Shown here: positions 46,637 through 57,212 of the stretch, in pieces
Numbering within the stretch: position 1 is the stretch's first letter
How the letters are laid out: each line of letters starts with the position of its first letter
DNA from: Rhizophagus irregularis
Taxonomy: Eukaryota > Glomeromycota > Glomeromycetes > Glomerales > Glomeraceae
Length of the DNA stretch: 64,000 bases
Assembly: GCF_026210795.1 (NCBI RefSeq)
Contig: NC_089454.1
Location: forward strand, 2,232,001-2,296,000
Direction of reading: 5' to 3'
Position numbers and translations under genes: made by a program
Notes under the pieces: model-generated
Seen by the model: only the letters and a program-made list of their open reading frames with translations
Database searches by the model: none
Told to the model about the DNA's origin: nothing

Positions 46637-48151
46637 TTAGTCCATTACTAATTCAATACGCCACTAAAAATAATTATCATATAACAAATAGTAAGCAAGA
46701 ATAAATATTTTTATTAGCATATAATTATGATCTTAAGTTACCTTATTATTTGTATCACTTCCATCTCCATGACAAGAAACTTCTTAGGATCCATTCCCTA
46801 ATATTAAAATTGTATAACTGTAAAGTTGTTTGTTAGTTCTGATGTGTAAAAGCCCAATGATGATATTATCATTCATCAAATGTCCAGAGTCATCAAAAGA
46901 ATCAGAATCGTTTGGATATAACGTCGAATAATCCAATCATCATCAATATTTATATCACGACACAGAATCACTAAATATTAAAACTCAATATTATTAATAT
47001 ATATGGTATACTCTTATATTTTATTCAATTCAATATTACCTTGTTACTGCTTTGATATTGATGTATATTTCCATAATTCGTATCATGAGAATGTAAATTA
47101 TATACCGTAGAGATCCAGGACTCCCCGCATTTACACTTGTACTATTGGCTCCAATAACGGTCCAAACATCATTTTCAAATCTATTTCCTGACTATTACAA
47201 ATAACCTTTATAAATTTTATAAATAAACTACAATATTAATTTTTTTTTTTACTAATACAAAGAAAAAAATAAAGAATTATATTTAAATACCATATATTAC
47301 TAGTTTTGTGAGCCCAAATCATATTTGATTCCTTTAGTAGACAAATATGACACATGTACAAGAAGAGCAAATTTTGATCCATATAAAATCTGCTTTTTCT
47401 GTGATACATTCTTTTTTTTTTAAAAAAAAAATGAAAGAATTACAATTAATGTAAAAGTTTATCGTTATTTAGTAAAATTATTAAGTAACTTACGAAATAA
47501 ATCTTCTTTCATTTCTTCAGCAGTTAAGCGCCAGTTGAAATAACGAACATTGCTATTTATATAATGAATTTATTTAATATTTTAATATTTATATTAATTT
47601 ACTGCAACTTTAAATCATACCTAATTAAACCATTAATTGAAAGCACGTCCAATATACAGTAACACTTTGAATGCTATATAATCCAACCCATTCACCATCT
47701 ATATAGATATCTAATCTTTTTTTTAGGATCAGAAAGTGTATAGATACCATTTATTTAAAGAAAGTCAATCTCCGAGCTCTACAATTCCAGCATTAGAATC
47801 CCAAGTCGCCTGTAGATCGGGGATGTAATGCAGATTTGCTTCCTGTTAACCAGAGTCCGAGCGTACGGATTAAATTTCGATACATAATTGCATATGAATT
47901 ATCAATTAGCAAATTGCTTAAATTAAATTTCTGGCCCTCTCCAAAAAAAAAAAAAAAAAATGTAAATAGCTTTACCTTTATGAAAACAGTAACCCACGTA
48001 GAATCATGTTTATGAATTTTCAATCGTAATGTTATTGTTGTCGTTCGCTGCGGGTAAATCAGAATGCTCAAAGACTCTTTGATCTTTGTTCTCCCATGGA
48101 AATAAGATCTGAAATAAGTTCAACCCACTCTCTAACGACATGTTTCGATAT
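46637..48151 (-). pseudogene. LamG - MIR gene D, broken copy
   Basis: All seven exons of the LamG-MIR family can be traced in order, from the start region at 48151 (HVVREWVELISD, DQRVFEHSDLPA) to the last exon (TGGCGTATTGAATTAG, 46637-46664). The start codon position reads ATA where gene B has ATG. Exon 1 has an extra base before DQRVFEH and a deletion in the DKLS region. Exon 2 has lost much of the sequence around KWYH and LHIGRA, and the MIR exons carry several frame changes. An A-tract of 18 lies after exon 1 (T-tract complement at 47944-47961). The upstream palindrome is still recognisable. Confidence 0.8.
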
Positions 48152-48308
48152 TTTCTGAAAAAGAATCAATAATTGTTATTGAATAAAATGCAAAGTGGTC
48201 AAAATTCAAATTTTTGCATATGAACAACCTTACCTATGAAAAAAATATCATAAACATGAATACAATTCTGTGAATTTAACTTTATATATATATCATAATA
48301 ATCCGAAT

Positions 48309-48328
48309 CATTACACAAGTGTGTATGT
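48309..48328. promoter_or_regulatory. Palindromic upstream site of LamG-MIR gene D
   Basis: Plus strand CATTACACAAGTGTGTATGT: the palindrome has one mismatch in an arm and is followed by TGAAGATCTTAG. It lies about 157 bp upstream of the lost start codon. It has decayed along with the gene. Confidence 0.45.
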
Positions 48329-50312
48329 TGAAGATCTTAGTCTAAATCCGTAAATGATTTCTATTATAGGCAAAATTACGCAATCTATAATATATTACCG
48401 TTAACCTTTTATAGATGAATTCGCAGTAACGCCATTTCACTATTTAAAAAAAGTTATGTTTTTAATAATTGTAAATATTAATAATGAAAATGTTAAAAAA
48501 AAAAGATAACTAAAAAATCATTAATTATCTAGAAAATTAGAAAATTACTGCAAGTGAAATATCTAAACTATTGAATTTTTGATCGTCTCAAGGCAAGATA
48601 AAGTTGAGAAATTGTAGGGTAAATTAGTAAATTTTGATCGATTAACATAATGCTGGGCCAATATCATAATGCGGGCAAATTTACCATCTTGATCACATAC
48701 TGTATCGCACGCAGTACGCTAATCTAGCTATAATTGGATTATTGACAAACAAATTCCTTATTTTAAATAAAAAAAGATGTGCGCATTGGCTGTACAGTTG
48801 ATTGAATGTTACAATGGTTACAATGAGCATAAATAAGTTTAATAAAACGAAATTTCGTTTTTTTTTTTCGACGTACATTTTATTGCATCAATAAGAAATA
48901 TTTTAATTGTTCCTTAAAAATTTTACTATATTTGTAAAAATAACAAAGTAAAAAAATTTTATTATGATCATAGGAGAATAGATTCCATAAACCAATTGAA
49001 TCATGATGCTATTATGTTTACATATTTATTATAATTGTATCTTGTTATAGTAAAAGTTCATTTCATTAGAATATATGAAAATAGATGTAAGCCAATCTGC
49101 TATGCAAAAATCGCTAGCGAATTATAATGAAAATTTGAAACTTTAATCTTTTGCGCCAACCTGTAATTCCGATTATTAAATGTGATACATGACACTAATA
49201 CAAGTTTCACATAATGAAAAATGATTTCGGAATTTTTGATTGAGGGGAAGAACTAACTACAAGGAATATTAGAAAATAAAGGGGAACTGAAATATTTTAC
49301 GTATCTTGTGACATCTTGCATTATATATTCCAGGAAAAACTGTGGAAGGGCCACTTCACAATACAATAATTATGTCGATTATAATCGATGGGAATTATTT
49401 ATGCATAGAATCGTTTGATTATCATAAATATGTAATTTTATCCGAAAAACAATAAGATTGATAGTACATTCATAACTTAATTATCATATGAATGATTGAT
49501 CGTAATGCATAAGACAAAGAAATAAATATGTGATAAAATTAAAACGCAAACAATTAATATATTTTTATAATATATTTATATACCGCCCAAACAATGGGGT
49601 TGATAACATAAAACAATATAAAAAAGTGTAAATGTGTCACTCGTTCCACAATTTAATTAATTTGGAAAGTAATGGAATAGCGCGTCTCCTTCAAATTGAT
49701 ATTCAAAAAAACATGTATATTCGGTTATTATATTACTGAATATCACTTAACTTGATTTAGTTTATTTTTTATTTCGTGTAAATCACTTTAATACATTATT
49801 ATAATATAATAGGAGTAATTTGGTACCGAATTCTATATTCCCCGATAAAAAAAAAAATAGAAAACTAAAATAGTCTCTTTGATAACTTCATATATGTACG
49901 CCAAAAATAAAAATTCGTTTAAAATCCTGAAACAAGTTTCATTCAATAAAAGCCAACGTATCGACTAAATTCGCCAACTTTCTTGTTACGGAAAAGTTAG
50001 AATATGGTGAGAACCTTAATTCAATAAATATTTTAAATTTTAAATTAAAAAAAAAAAATGATTTAATTGTACATAAAAATACTAGATTGCATCATCAAAA
50101 ATTATCACATAAAAGTCTCTTTTAGTCACCGATCACGATCATCGCCGGTTTTATCAATTCACATTTTTTTACATTATAAATATAATCGGTTATTCCGAAA
50201 CTTATTTAAAAAATGTATAAATATCCCTTCCATTTATTTGAACATTCGTATTTCTTTTGAGGAAAAGTCATCATAAAAGCCATCCTATAAGTATAATATC
50301 CTATAATATCCT

Positions 50313-50318
<6 letters not shown>

Positions 50319-50359
<41 letters not shown>

Positions 50360-50366
50360 ATCTATC
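50319..50366 (+). repeat. (TC)n microsatellite
   Basis: About 17 TC units followed by TTTCTCTATCTATCTCTC, directly before the start codon of the HMG gene at 50377. The second HMG gene lacks it. Length variation here would alter the 5' leader. Confidence 0.85.
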
Positions 50367-50376
50367 TCTCTAAAAA

Positions 50377-50832
50377 ATGGACAACAACGAAATTCCACTC
50401 ATCAACGTACCTTATCCCCCAGAATTGTCGGTGGAAGAAATTTTAAGCCGTAGGTCTGATGAGAGACTTAGATCAAGAGCTCCGAATCAATATTTTATTT
50501 ATAGAATGGCTTATATAAAACAACTCAGGAAAATTATTGGTGACAATATCTCCATGATTAGGATATCGCCTTATATAAGTTCCTCTTGGTCAAAAGAGCC
50601 TCCCGAAGTAAAAGAAGCTTATAAAAGACTTTCTGGCCAGGCAGAAAATCGGTTGAAGGAAATAAGGAAAAGTAGTAGTCTAGTAATAATTCACGAAAGC
50701 CTTTCCTCCCCACCACCACCACCTAGTCCACCTACCAATAATAATATAATTTACGGACCGACATTCTTTTACCCCTATTTCGATTATTATTATTACTATG
50801 ATTATTACAATGATTGTTATTACCTTTATTAG
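50377..50832 (+). CDS. MATA-HMG-type HMG-box protein (copy 1)
   Basis: Intact single-exon frame of 151 aa. Residues about 34-98 form an HMG box of the MATA type: RAPNQYFIYRMAY (helix 1), ISPYISSSWSKEPPEVKEAY (helix 2 with its Trp) and LSGQAENRLKE (helix 3). The N-terminus is IPLINVPYPPEL. The tail holds a run of five Pro (112-116) and ends in a very Tyr-rich segment (127-151). MATA-HMG proteins are DNA-binding factors known as mating-type regulators in other fungi; arbuscular mycorrhizal fungi carry many copies whose role is unsettled. The start follows a TC microsatellite and is set by the strict conservation of the first residues in copy 2. The protein should act in the nucleus. Confidence 0.9.
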   Translation: MDNNEIPLINVPYPPELSVEEILSRRSDERLRSRAPNQYFIYRMAYIKQLRKIIGDNISMIRISPYISSSWSKEPPEVKEAYKRLSGQAENRLKEIRKSSSLVIIHESLSSPPPPPSPPTNNNIIYGPTFFYPYFDYYYYYDYYNDCYYLY

Positions 50833-51420
50833 TATTTTTTTTTATCCGTTTTAATGATCAATCCTTTTTACCTGAACTGGCGTTCTTATATCCTTATTTC
50901 GACTATGAACACTATTGTCGCTTATACCTTTTACTTTTATTTTACGTTTTTTTTGATTTGGTATAGTTTATGAGTTGGAACTTACATTCATTTCAACTTT
51001 TCCCATTACTATTAGTATTTTTATTACTATCTTCCTTTTATCCGTTTTAATAATTAAAACCTTTTCGTCCATTCAATTTAGTTGATGACCTGACATTCTT
51101 TTATTCTTATCGCGATCGTAACATTTTTTCCACTTGATATGATGATATGATAAGGCCTTCTTTTATTGTTTTATTATTTTTTGATCTCCTTATATATATA
51201 TATACTACGCAAATAATTTTTCTTTAAATTTTTTTTTTAAAAAAAAATATGTATTTATTGTATATTATACAACATACAATTATTTAAATTTACAGTGTCG
51301 GTATGGATTTAGGAAAGAAACGTTTCTTTTAAATAAGGGATTTTTAATGTACTTTAAATCAAAAATAAAGATATAATTTATGTCTATTAAGCACACTTAT
51401 TTATTGTTAAATATAAATAT

Positions 51421-52193
51421 TTGAGAAAGTTTTTCGCTGATGTACGAATATACACACATTGGAATAAAAATTATAACTTGTAATAATTAAATTAATTAAT
51501 ACCGTCATTTACATGTTAAAATGGTTTTCCGTAATAATCTACGCTTGAATCGATGTGACGATCCTGAAAATTTGAATTTAAGATCTACATTACACAAATT
51601 TCTAGAATAACATTATTGTATTACCAAACTTACTTTTTTAGAATATACGTGATGTTTAAAATTTCGATTAGAATTTCCTTTTATGGTAAGAGCTACGTCG
51701 TTCTTGCCTTTTTCATTTTATAAATCAATAAAATCCCGATCGAAATTCCAAAAATACAACATTCATATATTCAAAAATGTAATTTTTGGAAAAATGTAAA
51801 CACCGCATGGTACACCATAATTGGGAGTCAGGGAGTCCAATGTGATTAAAACATGACAATTGCGTTCTTACTTTTTGATTTTAATTTGTTAATTCTCAAC
51901 ATTTATAAACTATCTTTAAAATATGATTGTGATATGTTACGAGCGTAGAGGAGGAGTAGGATTGTTGTAACTTGAACAAACTTAATAAATAATTCATGAA
52001 GCCTCCTTGATAGCTGAATTTTCAAATACCCCAAATTGATTATTATCACAAAGTGATATCAACAATTAATTTTATTAATTTTTGGGAACTCGTTCCCCTA
52101 ACATAACTTTTTTTTTTATTTTTTTTTTTAAAAAAAGCATTAAATCATCTAAGCTAAGTTGAATTATTTTTAAATAATTTCTTAATTTATTCA
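51421..52193. other. Intergenic, no gene recognised
   Basis: AT-rich spacer between the HMG duplication and the transposon nest. Nothing else seen. Confidence 0.4.
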
Positions 52194-52273
52194 TAGTGTT
52201 CCGAAAGGGTCGGGTCAAACCCGGGTTATTGACCCGACTCGTATTTAGGGTCGGGTTGAGGCCGCAGGATTTA

Positions 52274-52482
52274 CAGCTGATTTCATAATATACGGGACAC
52301 CCATCATTTTTACTCCATGCCGGGAGAAACTCAGTATAACTCAGAATAAAATAAAGACTACACCATGCTCGGACCAGTAACAATATGGGTTTACCTTATT
52401 CTGAACTTTACCGAGTTTTACCGAATGTACCGAGCCATCTCTCGGTAACTATTAGGTGTCCCGTATATTATGAAATCAGCTG
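52274..52482. mobile_element. 209-bp MITE with perfect 28-bp ends, nested
   Basis: Begins CAGCTGATTTCATAATATAC and continues GGGACACC, and ends with the exact complement; TA flanks both sides. It sits inside the left part of the outer MITE, which at 58453-58758 lacks it. Perfect ends suggest a recent insertion. The inside contains ACCGAGTTTTACCG-type words and no coding potential. Confidence 0.9.
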
Positions 52483-52764
52483 TAATGACTCGTAACCCGC
52501 ATGAATTCGACCTGTCGAGTCAGGTTATAGTACCTTTACTTGACCTGGAGACCCGAACCTTTTTATTATATCTATATAACTAAAAAAATTTGTCTGACGT
52601 TTTGGATTAGTCTTCGTATAAATAATTTGAATTATGTAACTTGAAATCTCATGGCATATAATTAAAATCCGTGACATGCCTCCGCCTGATCTATTTATGG
52701 CCAAAAACTATTCGATCCGTGTGCATTCCGATCATACTAATCCAATTTCAGTTAATAAATTTTA

Positions 52765-53275
52765 ACTTAATCGGAATTTTTTTTTTGATTAATTTTTTTT
52801 TGTCCGATTTTTTTTTTGGTTCCTTTTTTTTAAAATTTTCAAACAGAAAAAATTTTTTTCTCCCTTTTCTTTCAGTTTAGCTTTTCTTTTCAAACCGAAA
52901 ATTTGTTTTTTCTCATTCTTTTCTCATTTTGATTTATAATTTTTTTTCTCAAACTGAAAAAAATATTTTTTTTTATTAAATAATCCCCATTGTTTCGGTC
53001 TTTTAAGACCAATTTTTTTCCAATTTTTTCATATTATTTTTTTTCGATCTTTTTTTTTAGACCGTATTGCTATTTTTTTTTTTCACTCTTTTTGGATTGG
53101 ATTATTTCCTTTTTTTTAGAATTTTTTTCGTACTTATTTTTTTTTTCGGATTCCTTTTTTTTCGGAGATTTCACTTTTTTTAAACTGATCTCTTTCTTTA
53201 TCCTTTTTCTTCCCCCAAATTTTTTTTAAATTTTTTTTTCTTTTTCTTTCAATTTTTTTATTATTATTAAATAAA
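52765..53275 (+). repeat. T-rich low-complexity tract
   Basis: Runs of 6-10 T separated by CCGATTTT, TTCGGATT, CTTTTTT and similar words. Long frames rich in F, S and L here are artefacts. The word set resembles the complement of 37795-38100. Confidence 0.75.
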
Positions 53276-53656
53276 AAATAAAATCTTATATTTAAATTTG
53301 TTGATGTCGATCCCTGTCACGTTTAGAGTACCATGTATAAATAATTTTCAATTGTGTAACATTTCAACTGTGTAACCTTAATGTTATACTATAATCACGC
53401 GTAGCTTTAAACATGTGAATATGTGATCTTTGATGCTGCGGTTAATCTGCAAAATATCTGTCTTTTCATAAAAGAATAAAATGAGAATAAAATTTGATTA
53501 AACAAGTTATCTAATCAGATACATAAGATATTAAAAATTTTTAGTTCTTTCAGTTAATTTAATTAATAAATAGTTTGTTTAAACTTTATACTCATACGAA
53601 TACAATACATATGTAATAAAGTTAATTGAAGTTTAAGTTAAATAAAGAAATGAAAA

Positions 53657-54860
53657 TTGAGTCAAATAAAAAAAATATATAATTTACAAGATTACACTTG
53701 CTCTATATCTTATAGCTCAGAACTAGCTTCGCTTACAAGTTTAATCATTTGGGAAGAAGCCCCAATGATGAATCGATGTGCAATTGAAGCTTTAGATCGA
53801 ACTTTGAGAGATATTATGAAGGCTTTGAATCCAAATTTAGAAGGAAAACCATTTGAAAGTAAGGTTGTATTATTTGGAGGCGACTTTCGGCAAATTCTTC
53901 CTGTTGCTGTAAAGGGAAGCCATTACCTTGAATGAATTTGACATTGATACGTGACGATATTGTTGAATTATGTTATGTCAATCTACTTTGTAGAAGCATG
54001 TAAATGTTATGAAACTAAAGATTAACATGCTTCTTTTTAATGCTACTAATAATTCTGATACTGCTGAGCAAGCTGAATTTGCTAAATGGCTACTTGAAGT
54101 TGGAGAAGGTCGTGTTCCTGCAATTTCTAAAACAGAAAGTGATATTATTATACTACCTGAAGATTTTGTTTTATCATCTCAACTCTCAAGACTTAAATGA
54201 CCTAATCAACTTTGTGTATCCTGATTTTTCAATGTATTCTGATCCCAAATATTTTGTTGAACGTGGAATACTTGCTCCTACAAATTAATATGTTAACTCC
54301 ATCAACACTATTATTATGAATCAATTTCCTGCTGGAGATAGAAGCATTTGAGTATCTCAGGTCAGATACAGTTGAGGAAGCAGATGATCAATATCCACAA
54401 GAGTTTCTCAACTCTTTAACTAGTGGTCTTCCACCTCATAAGTTAATTGAAATTGGGAACTCCAATTATTATACTATTACGTAATCTTCAACCTAATGAT
54501 GGTCTCTGTAATGGGACAAGATTAGTTTTCCGCGCTTTACAAAAGCATGACATTGAAGTTGAAATAATTACTGGAGATCATCCTGAAACCAGAGTTTTCA
54601 TTCCTCGCATTATGATGTCCCCTTCAGAAACAGATATACCTTTCATTTTCAAACGTCGTAGCATTTGCAATGACCATAAATAAGTCAGTCTTACGGGCAA
54701 ACATTAAACTGGGTTGGCTTATATCTTCCAGCTCCTGTGTTTTCTTGTGGACAATTCTATGTTGCGTGGTATCAAGGAAAAATTTGAAAATTCATATTAC
54801 TATACAACATGGCAAAAATGTTACACATAGTGTTGTGTATCCTGAAATCTTTCAATAGAA
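53657..54860 (+). pseudogene. Helitron PIF1-type helicase remains
   Basis: Ordered fragments of a PIF1-like helicase in several frames: LIIWEEAPMMNRCAIEALDR (Walker B region, normally DEAPM), LFGGDFRQILPV, then [29 protein letters not shown] and remnants of the LTINKSQGQT motif with LYLPAPVFSCGQFYVA. The Walker A part and the Rep endonuclease are missing. At least four frame changes or stops separate the parts. It belongs to the rolling-circle transposon whose old 3' end is at 55046. Confidence 0.8.
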
Positions 54861-55017
54861 ACTGTTTAGATTATTTTATCATGTTATTTATTTGTTATTT
54901 GTTCGGATAGCTCATGTAAAATAAAAGAAACTGGTTTAAAGGTAAATTTAATTAAGATACATTGCTACCTATTTTCAATTGCTTGTGTTATGCTACTAAA
55001 AATGTTAACCACACAAA

Positions 55018-55046
55018 CCCGGGGCAACGCCCAGGATATTGGCTAG
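55018..55046 (+). mobile_element. Older Helitron 3' terminus
   Basis: A hairpin CCCGGGGCAACGCCCAGG is followed by ATATTGGCTAG and then T, a second Helitron-type end about 185 bp after the helicase remains. It probably closes the helicase-bearing unit, which would make that unit nested in, or the ancestor of, the larger one. Confidence 0.6.
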
Positions 55047-55630
55047 TATTATATTAAATATATTTACAAAATTATTATTTTTTTTTAAAAAAAATCAATA
55101 TAACATATCAGATATAGGAAAATTGACCGACGTTGATAGAAAGATGAGTAAGATTTTTTCAATTAAATTGAATGTTGGACAAATAATTTTGATTTACTAA
55201 TTTCATAAAAATCAATCAATTAATTATAAAATATGTAAAAATATCAATTGTTGATTTAATAATAGATTATTATAACCAAATTCATATCCGAATTCCGAAA
55301 TTCTCTAAATAACCACCAAATTTTTGAATAAAGATTTTAATTCAAATGGTTTAGTTAAATTAATAATTTATCGAGTAAAAATGAGTACCAAAAGAATAAT
55401 AATAAATGAAATGAATAGATTCTAATACATTTAATTATTCAAATGTTTTTCCTAAGTTGGTTATAAGTTTAAGATTGACGTAATATAAAATAAGAAATAA
55501 TTATAAAATTTATGATTAATCAATTTTTATTGACAATTATTTTTTCACAATTCCTTAATTAATACGAATTTCATTCTACACTTAAACGTCAAATCTTTAA
55601 TATAAATAACTACATTATTGTAAATATAAT

Positions 55631-56829
55631 TGGGAATTGCTAAACGTTACCTGGGCGATTGTCGCCTGGATTTTTTTTTAAATATGTCACATGATGTACA
55701 ATATATTTTTGATCGGCTAAACTTAAAAATTTTATCGCAAACATCTATTTTTTTAAAAAAAATTTTTTTGCAAGCATATTTATCCAAAATAATCTTATCT
55801 AATAAAATTTTATTTGTAAATATTAAATTTTAAATCACACATTTACGATTTTAAAGAAAAAAATCACTGTATTTATTTTTAATGAAGTGATACAAATAAA
55901 AAAACAATAACAATAAATAAAAAAGATAAGTAAATTACAATGATCAAGGAGAAAGATGCTAATAAAAAATGAAATAACAATGGAGTAATGAGAAGTAATA
56001 GAAGATGAAAGGGAGTAAAAAAGAGTAATGAGAAGTGTTAGGAAGCAAAAAGGAGAAATAGGACATGATGGAAGATGATGAGGAGTAATAGGAAGATGAA
56101 GAGGAGTGATGGGAGACGAAAAGGATTGATGGGAAGATGAAGAGGAGTAATGAGAAGATGAAGAGGAGTGATGGGGGACGAAAAGGAGTGATGGGAGACG
56201 AAGAGGAGTAATAGGAAGATGAAGAGGATGATGGGAGACGAAGAGGAGTAATAGGAAGAAGAAGAGGAGTGATGGGAGACGAAAATAAGTGATGAGAAAC
56301 AAAAAGAAATGATGGGGAGTAAACAGGAGAGAAAAAGAAATAATGGAAAATGAAAAGATGTAATAGAAAATAATGGGAGACGAAAAGGATGGAGTAATAG
56401 GAGGTGAAAAATGATGAGAGATAAAAAATAAAAAAATGATCATGATAGGAGGTTGGGTAGCAAAAGATAATGATAGGAAACCAAGTAAAAAATAAATCAT
56501 AAAGTAAAAAAAATGAAGTTATTAAGAAACGAAATATTAGATAGAAATAAAATAAAAAAAATAAATAAAAAATAAAAAACATACCTTTATTAATTGTAGA
56601 ACTGGAAGGACTAAAAGACCTAAAAAGAATGAAATAGAGTTAGTAGGAAACAAAGTGTAAGGATGTAAGTTAGAAATAAAAATAAAAAGAAAAAAAGAAA
56701 AATACCTCGAGACTGAAATAACTGAGAAAATGAACCTTGAACCTATAATGAAAATGAGATTCTATAAACAAATAAATATGACAAATCTGCCATATGATCG
56801 AAGACCCAGGCGATGTTTACCAATTTCCA
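55631..56829. mobile_element. 1199-bp inverted-repeat element with 7-bp target duplication
   Basis: The ends TGGGAATTGCTAAACGTTAC and, complemented from the right, TGGAAATTGGTAAACATCGC are followed by CCTGGG on both sides. They are flanked by a perfect direct repeat ATATAAT (55624-55630 and 56830-56836), 8 bp if the last A is counted. An 8-bp duplication would fit hAT elements, but the family is not certain. The inside is mostly a purine-rich minisatellite and holds no transposase. Confidence 0.75.
55960..56470 (+). repeat. Purine-rich minisatellite (GAAGAGGAGTGATGGGAGAC)
   Basis: Irregular units of about 20-45 bp built from GATGAAGAGGAGT, GATGGGAGACGAAAAGG and AATAGGAA recur about 15 times. 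The long minus-strand frames (strings of HHSSSS and PSLLF) come from this repeat. Confidence 0.85.
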
Positions 56830-57212
56830 ATATAATTTATACCATTCTAATATTATAATTATAATTTTAGTACATATTATTTTGTTAACTAATTATTACC
56901 TATATTAAATTCTAATTATAAACAAAAAACTGCTGTAACCATCTTTGATTTACTTAGTATTACATTATAATACAAAAATTTTCTATTTAAACAAACTCAT
57001 TGGTCCCAGTGCGGAGCAACGGGTAACTGCTAGTTGTTAACTAAAAATTTAAATTTTTTATATTACTGTAAATACTACTTGACGAGTCAAACCCGGGTTA
57101 TCCGAGTCAGACTATAATCAGGTCAAGTCGAATCTGGGTCATTATTTTTACACTCGGGTCGAGTTCGAATACACCTCAAAACCCGACCCGACTCACCTCT
57201 TCGGAACACTAA

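Larger units (their letters stand above)
48900..51420 (+). repeat. Left copy of a 2.3-2.5 kb direct duplication (MATA-HMG unit)
   Basis: This stretch matches about 59940-62150 in the same orientation. Shared landmarks: TTACTATATT..AACAAAGTAAAAA (48925/59945), ATGTCGATTATAATC (49373/60488), ATTTTATCCGAAAAA (49435/60544), TGTCACTCGTTCCACAATT (49634/60813), the HMG gene, TATCCTTATTTCGACTATGA (50890/61747) and AAAAATAAA.ATATAATTTA (51362/62080). Non-coding parts are diverged by many small indels while the gene is well conserved. Confidence 0.75.
52571..57033 (+). mobile_element. Helitron, 4463 bp, inserted in the outer MITE
   Basis: Starts TCTATATAAC and ends CTAG, the hallmarks of Helitrons, with a hairpin-like CCCAGTGCGGAGCAACGGG (57006-57024) six bases before the CTAG. 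It lies exactly between A (52570) and T (57034) of the outer MITE, as Helitrons insert between A and T without target duplication. Comparison with the uninterrupted MITE at 58453-58758 supports both borders. It contains a T-rich tract, decayed PIF1-type helicase pieces with an older Helitron end, and a 1.2-kb inverted-repeat element. Confidence 0.8.
52196..57209. mobile_element. TA-flanked MITE split by nested insertions (outer shell of the nest)
   Basis: The left end GTGTTCCGAAAGGGTCGG and the right end ..TTCGGAACAC are flanked by TA on both sides. The left part (52196-52570) and the right part (57034-57209) together match, in order, the uninterrupted copy at 58453-58758 read in reverse. The element's own length would be about 340 bp; the rest is inserted DNA. 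TA target and short inverted ends fit a Tc1/mariner-derived MITE. Confidence 0.85.

Noticed and set aside
52671-53229. Plus-strand frames full of Phe and Ser inside the Helitron
   Set aside because: Translations of a T-rich low-complexity tract.
55835-56582. Minus-strand frames of 207 and 221 codons (HHSSSS, PSLLF strings)
   Set aside because: Products of the GA-rich minisatellite inside the 1.2-kb element; no domain and two overlapping frames.
52196-57209. Reading the whole 5-kb unit as one large autonomous transposon with GTGTTCCG ends
   Set aside because: The uninterrupted 306-bp copy at 58453 shows that the ends belong to a small MITE and the middle is inserted DNA.
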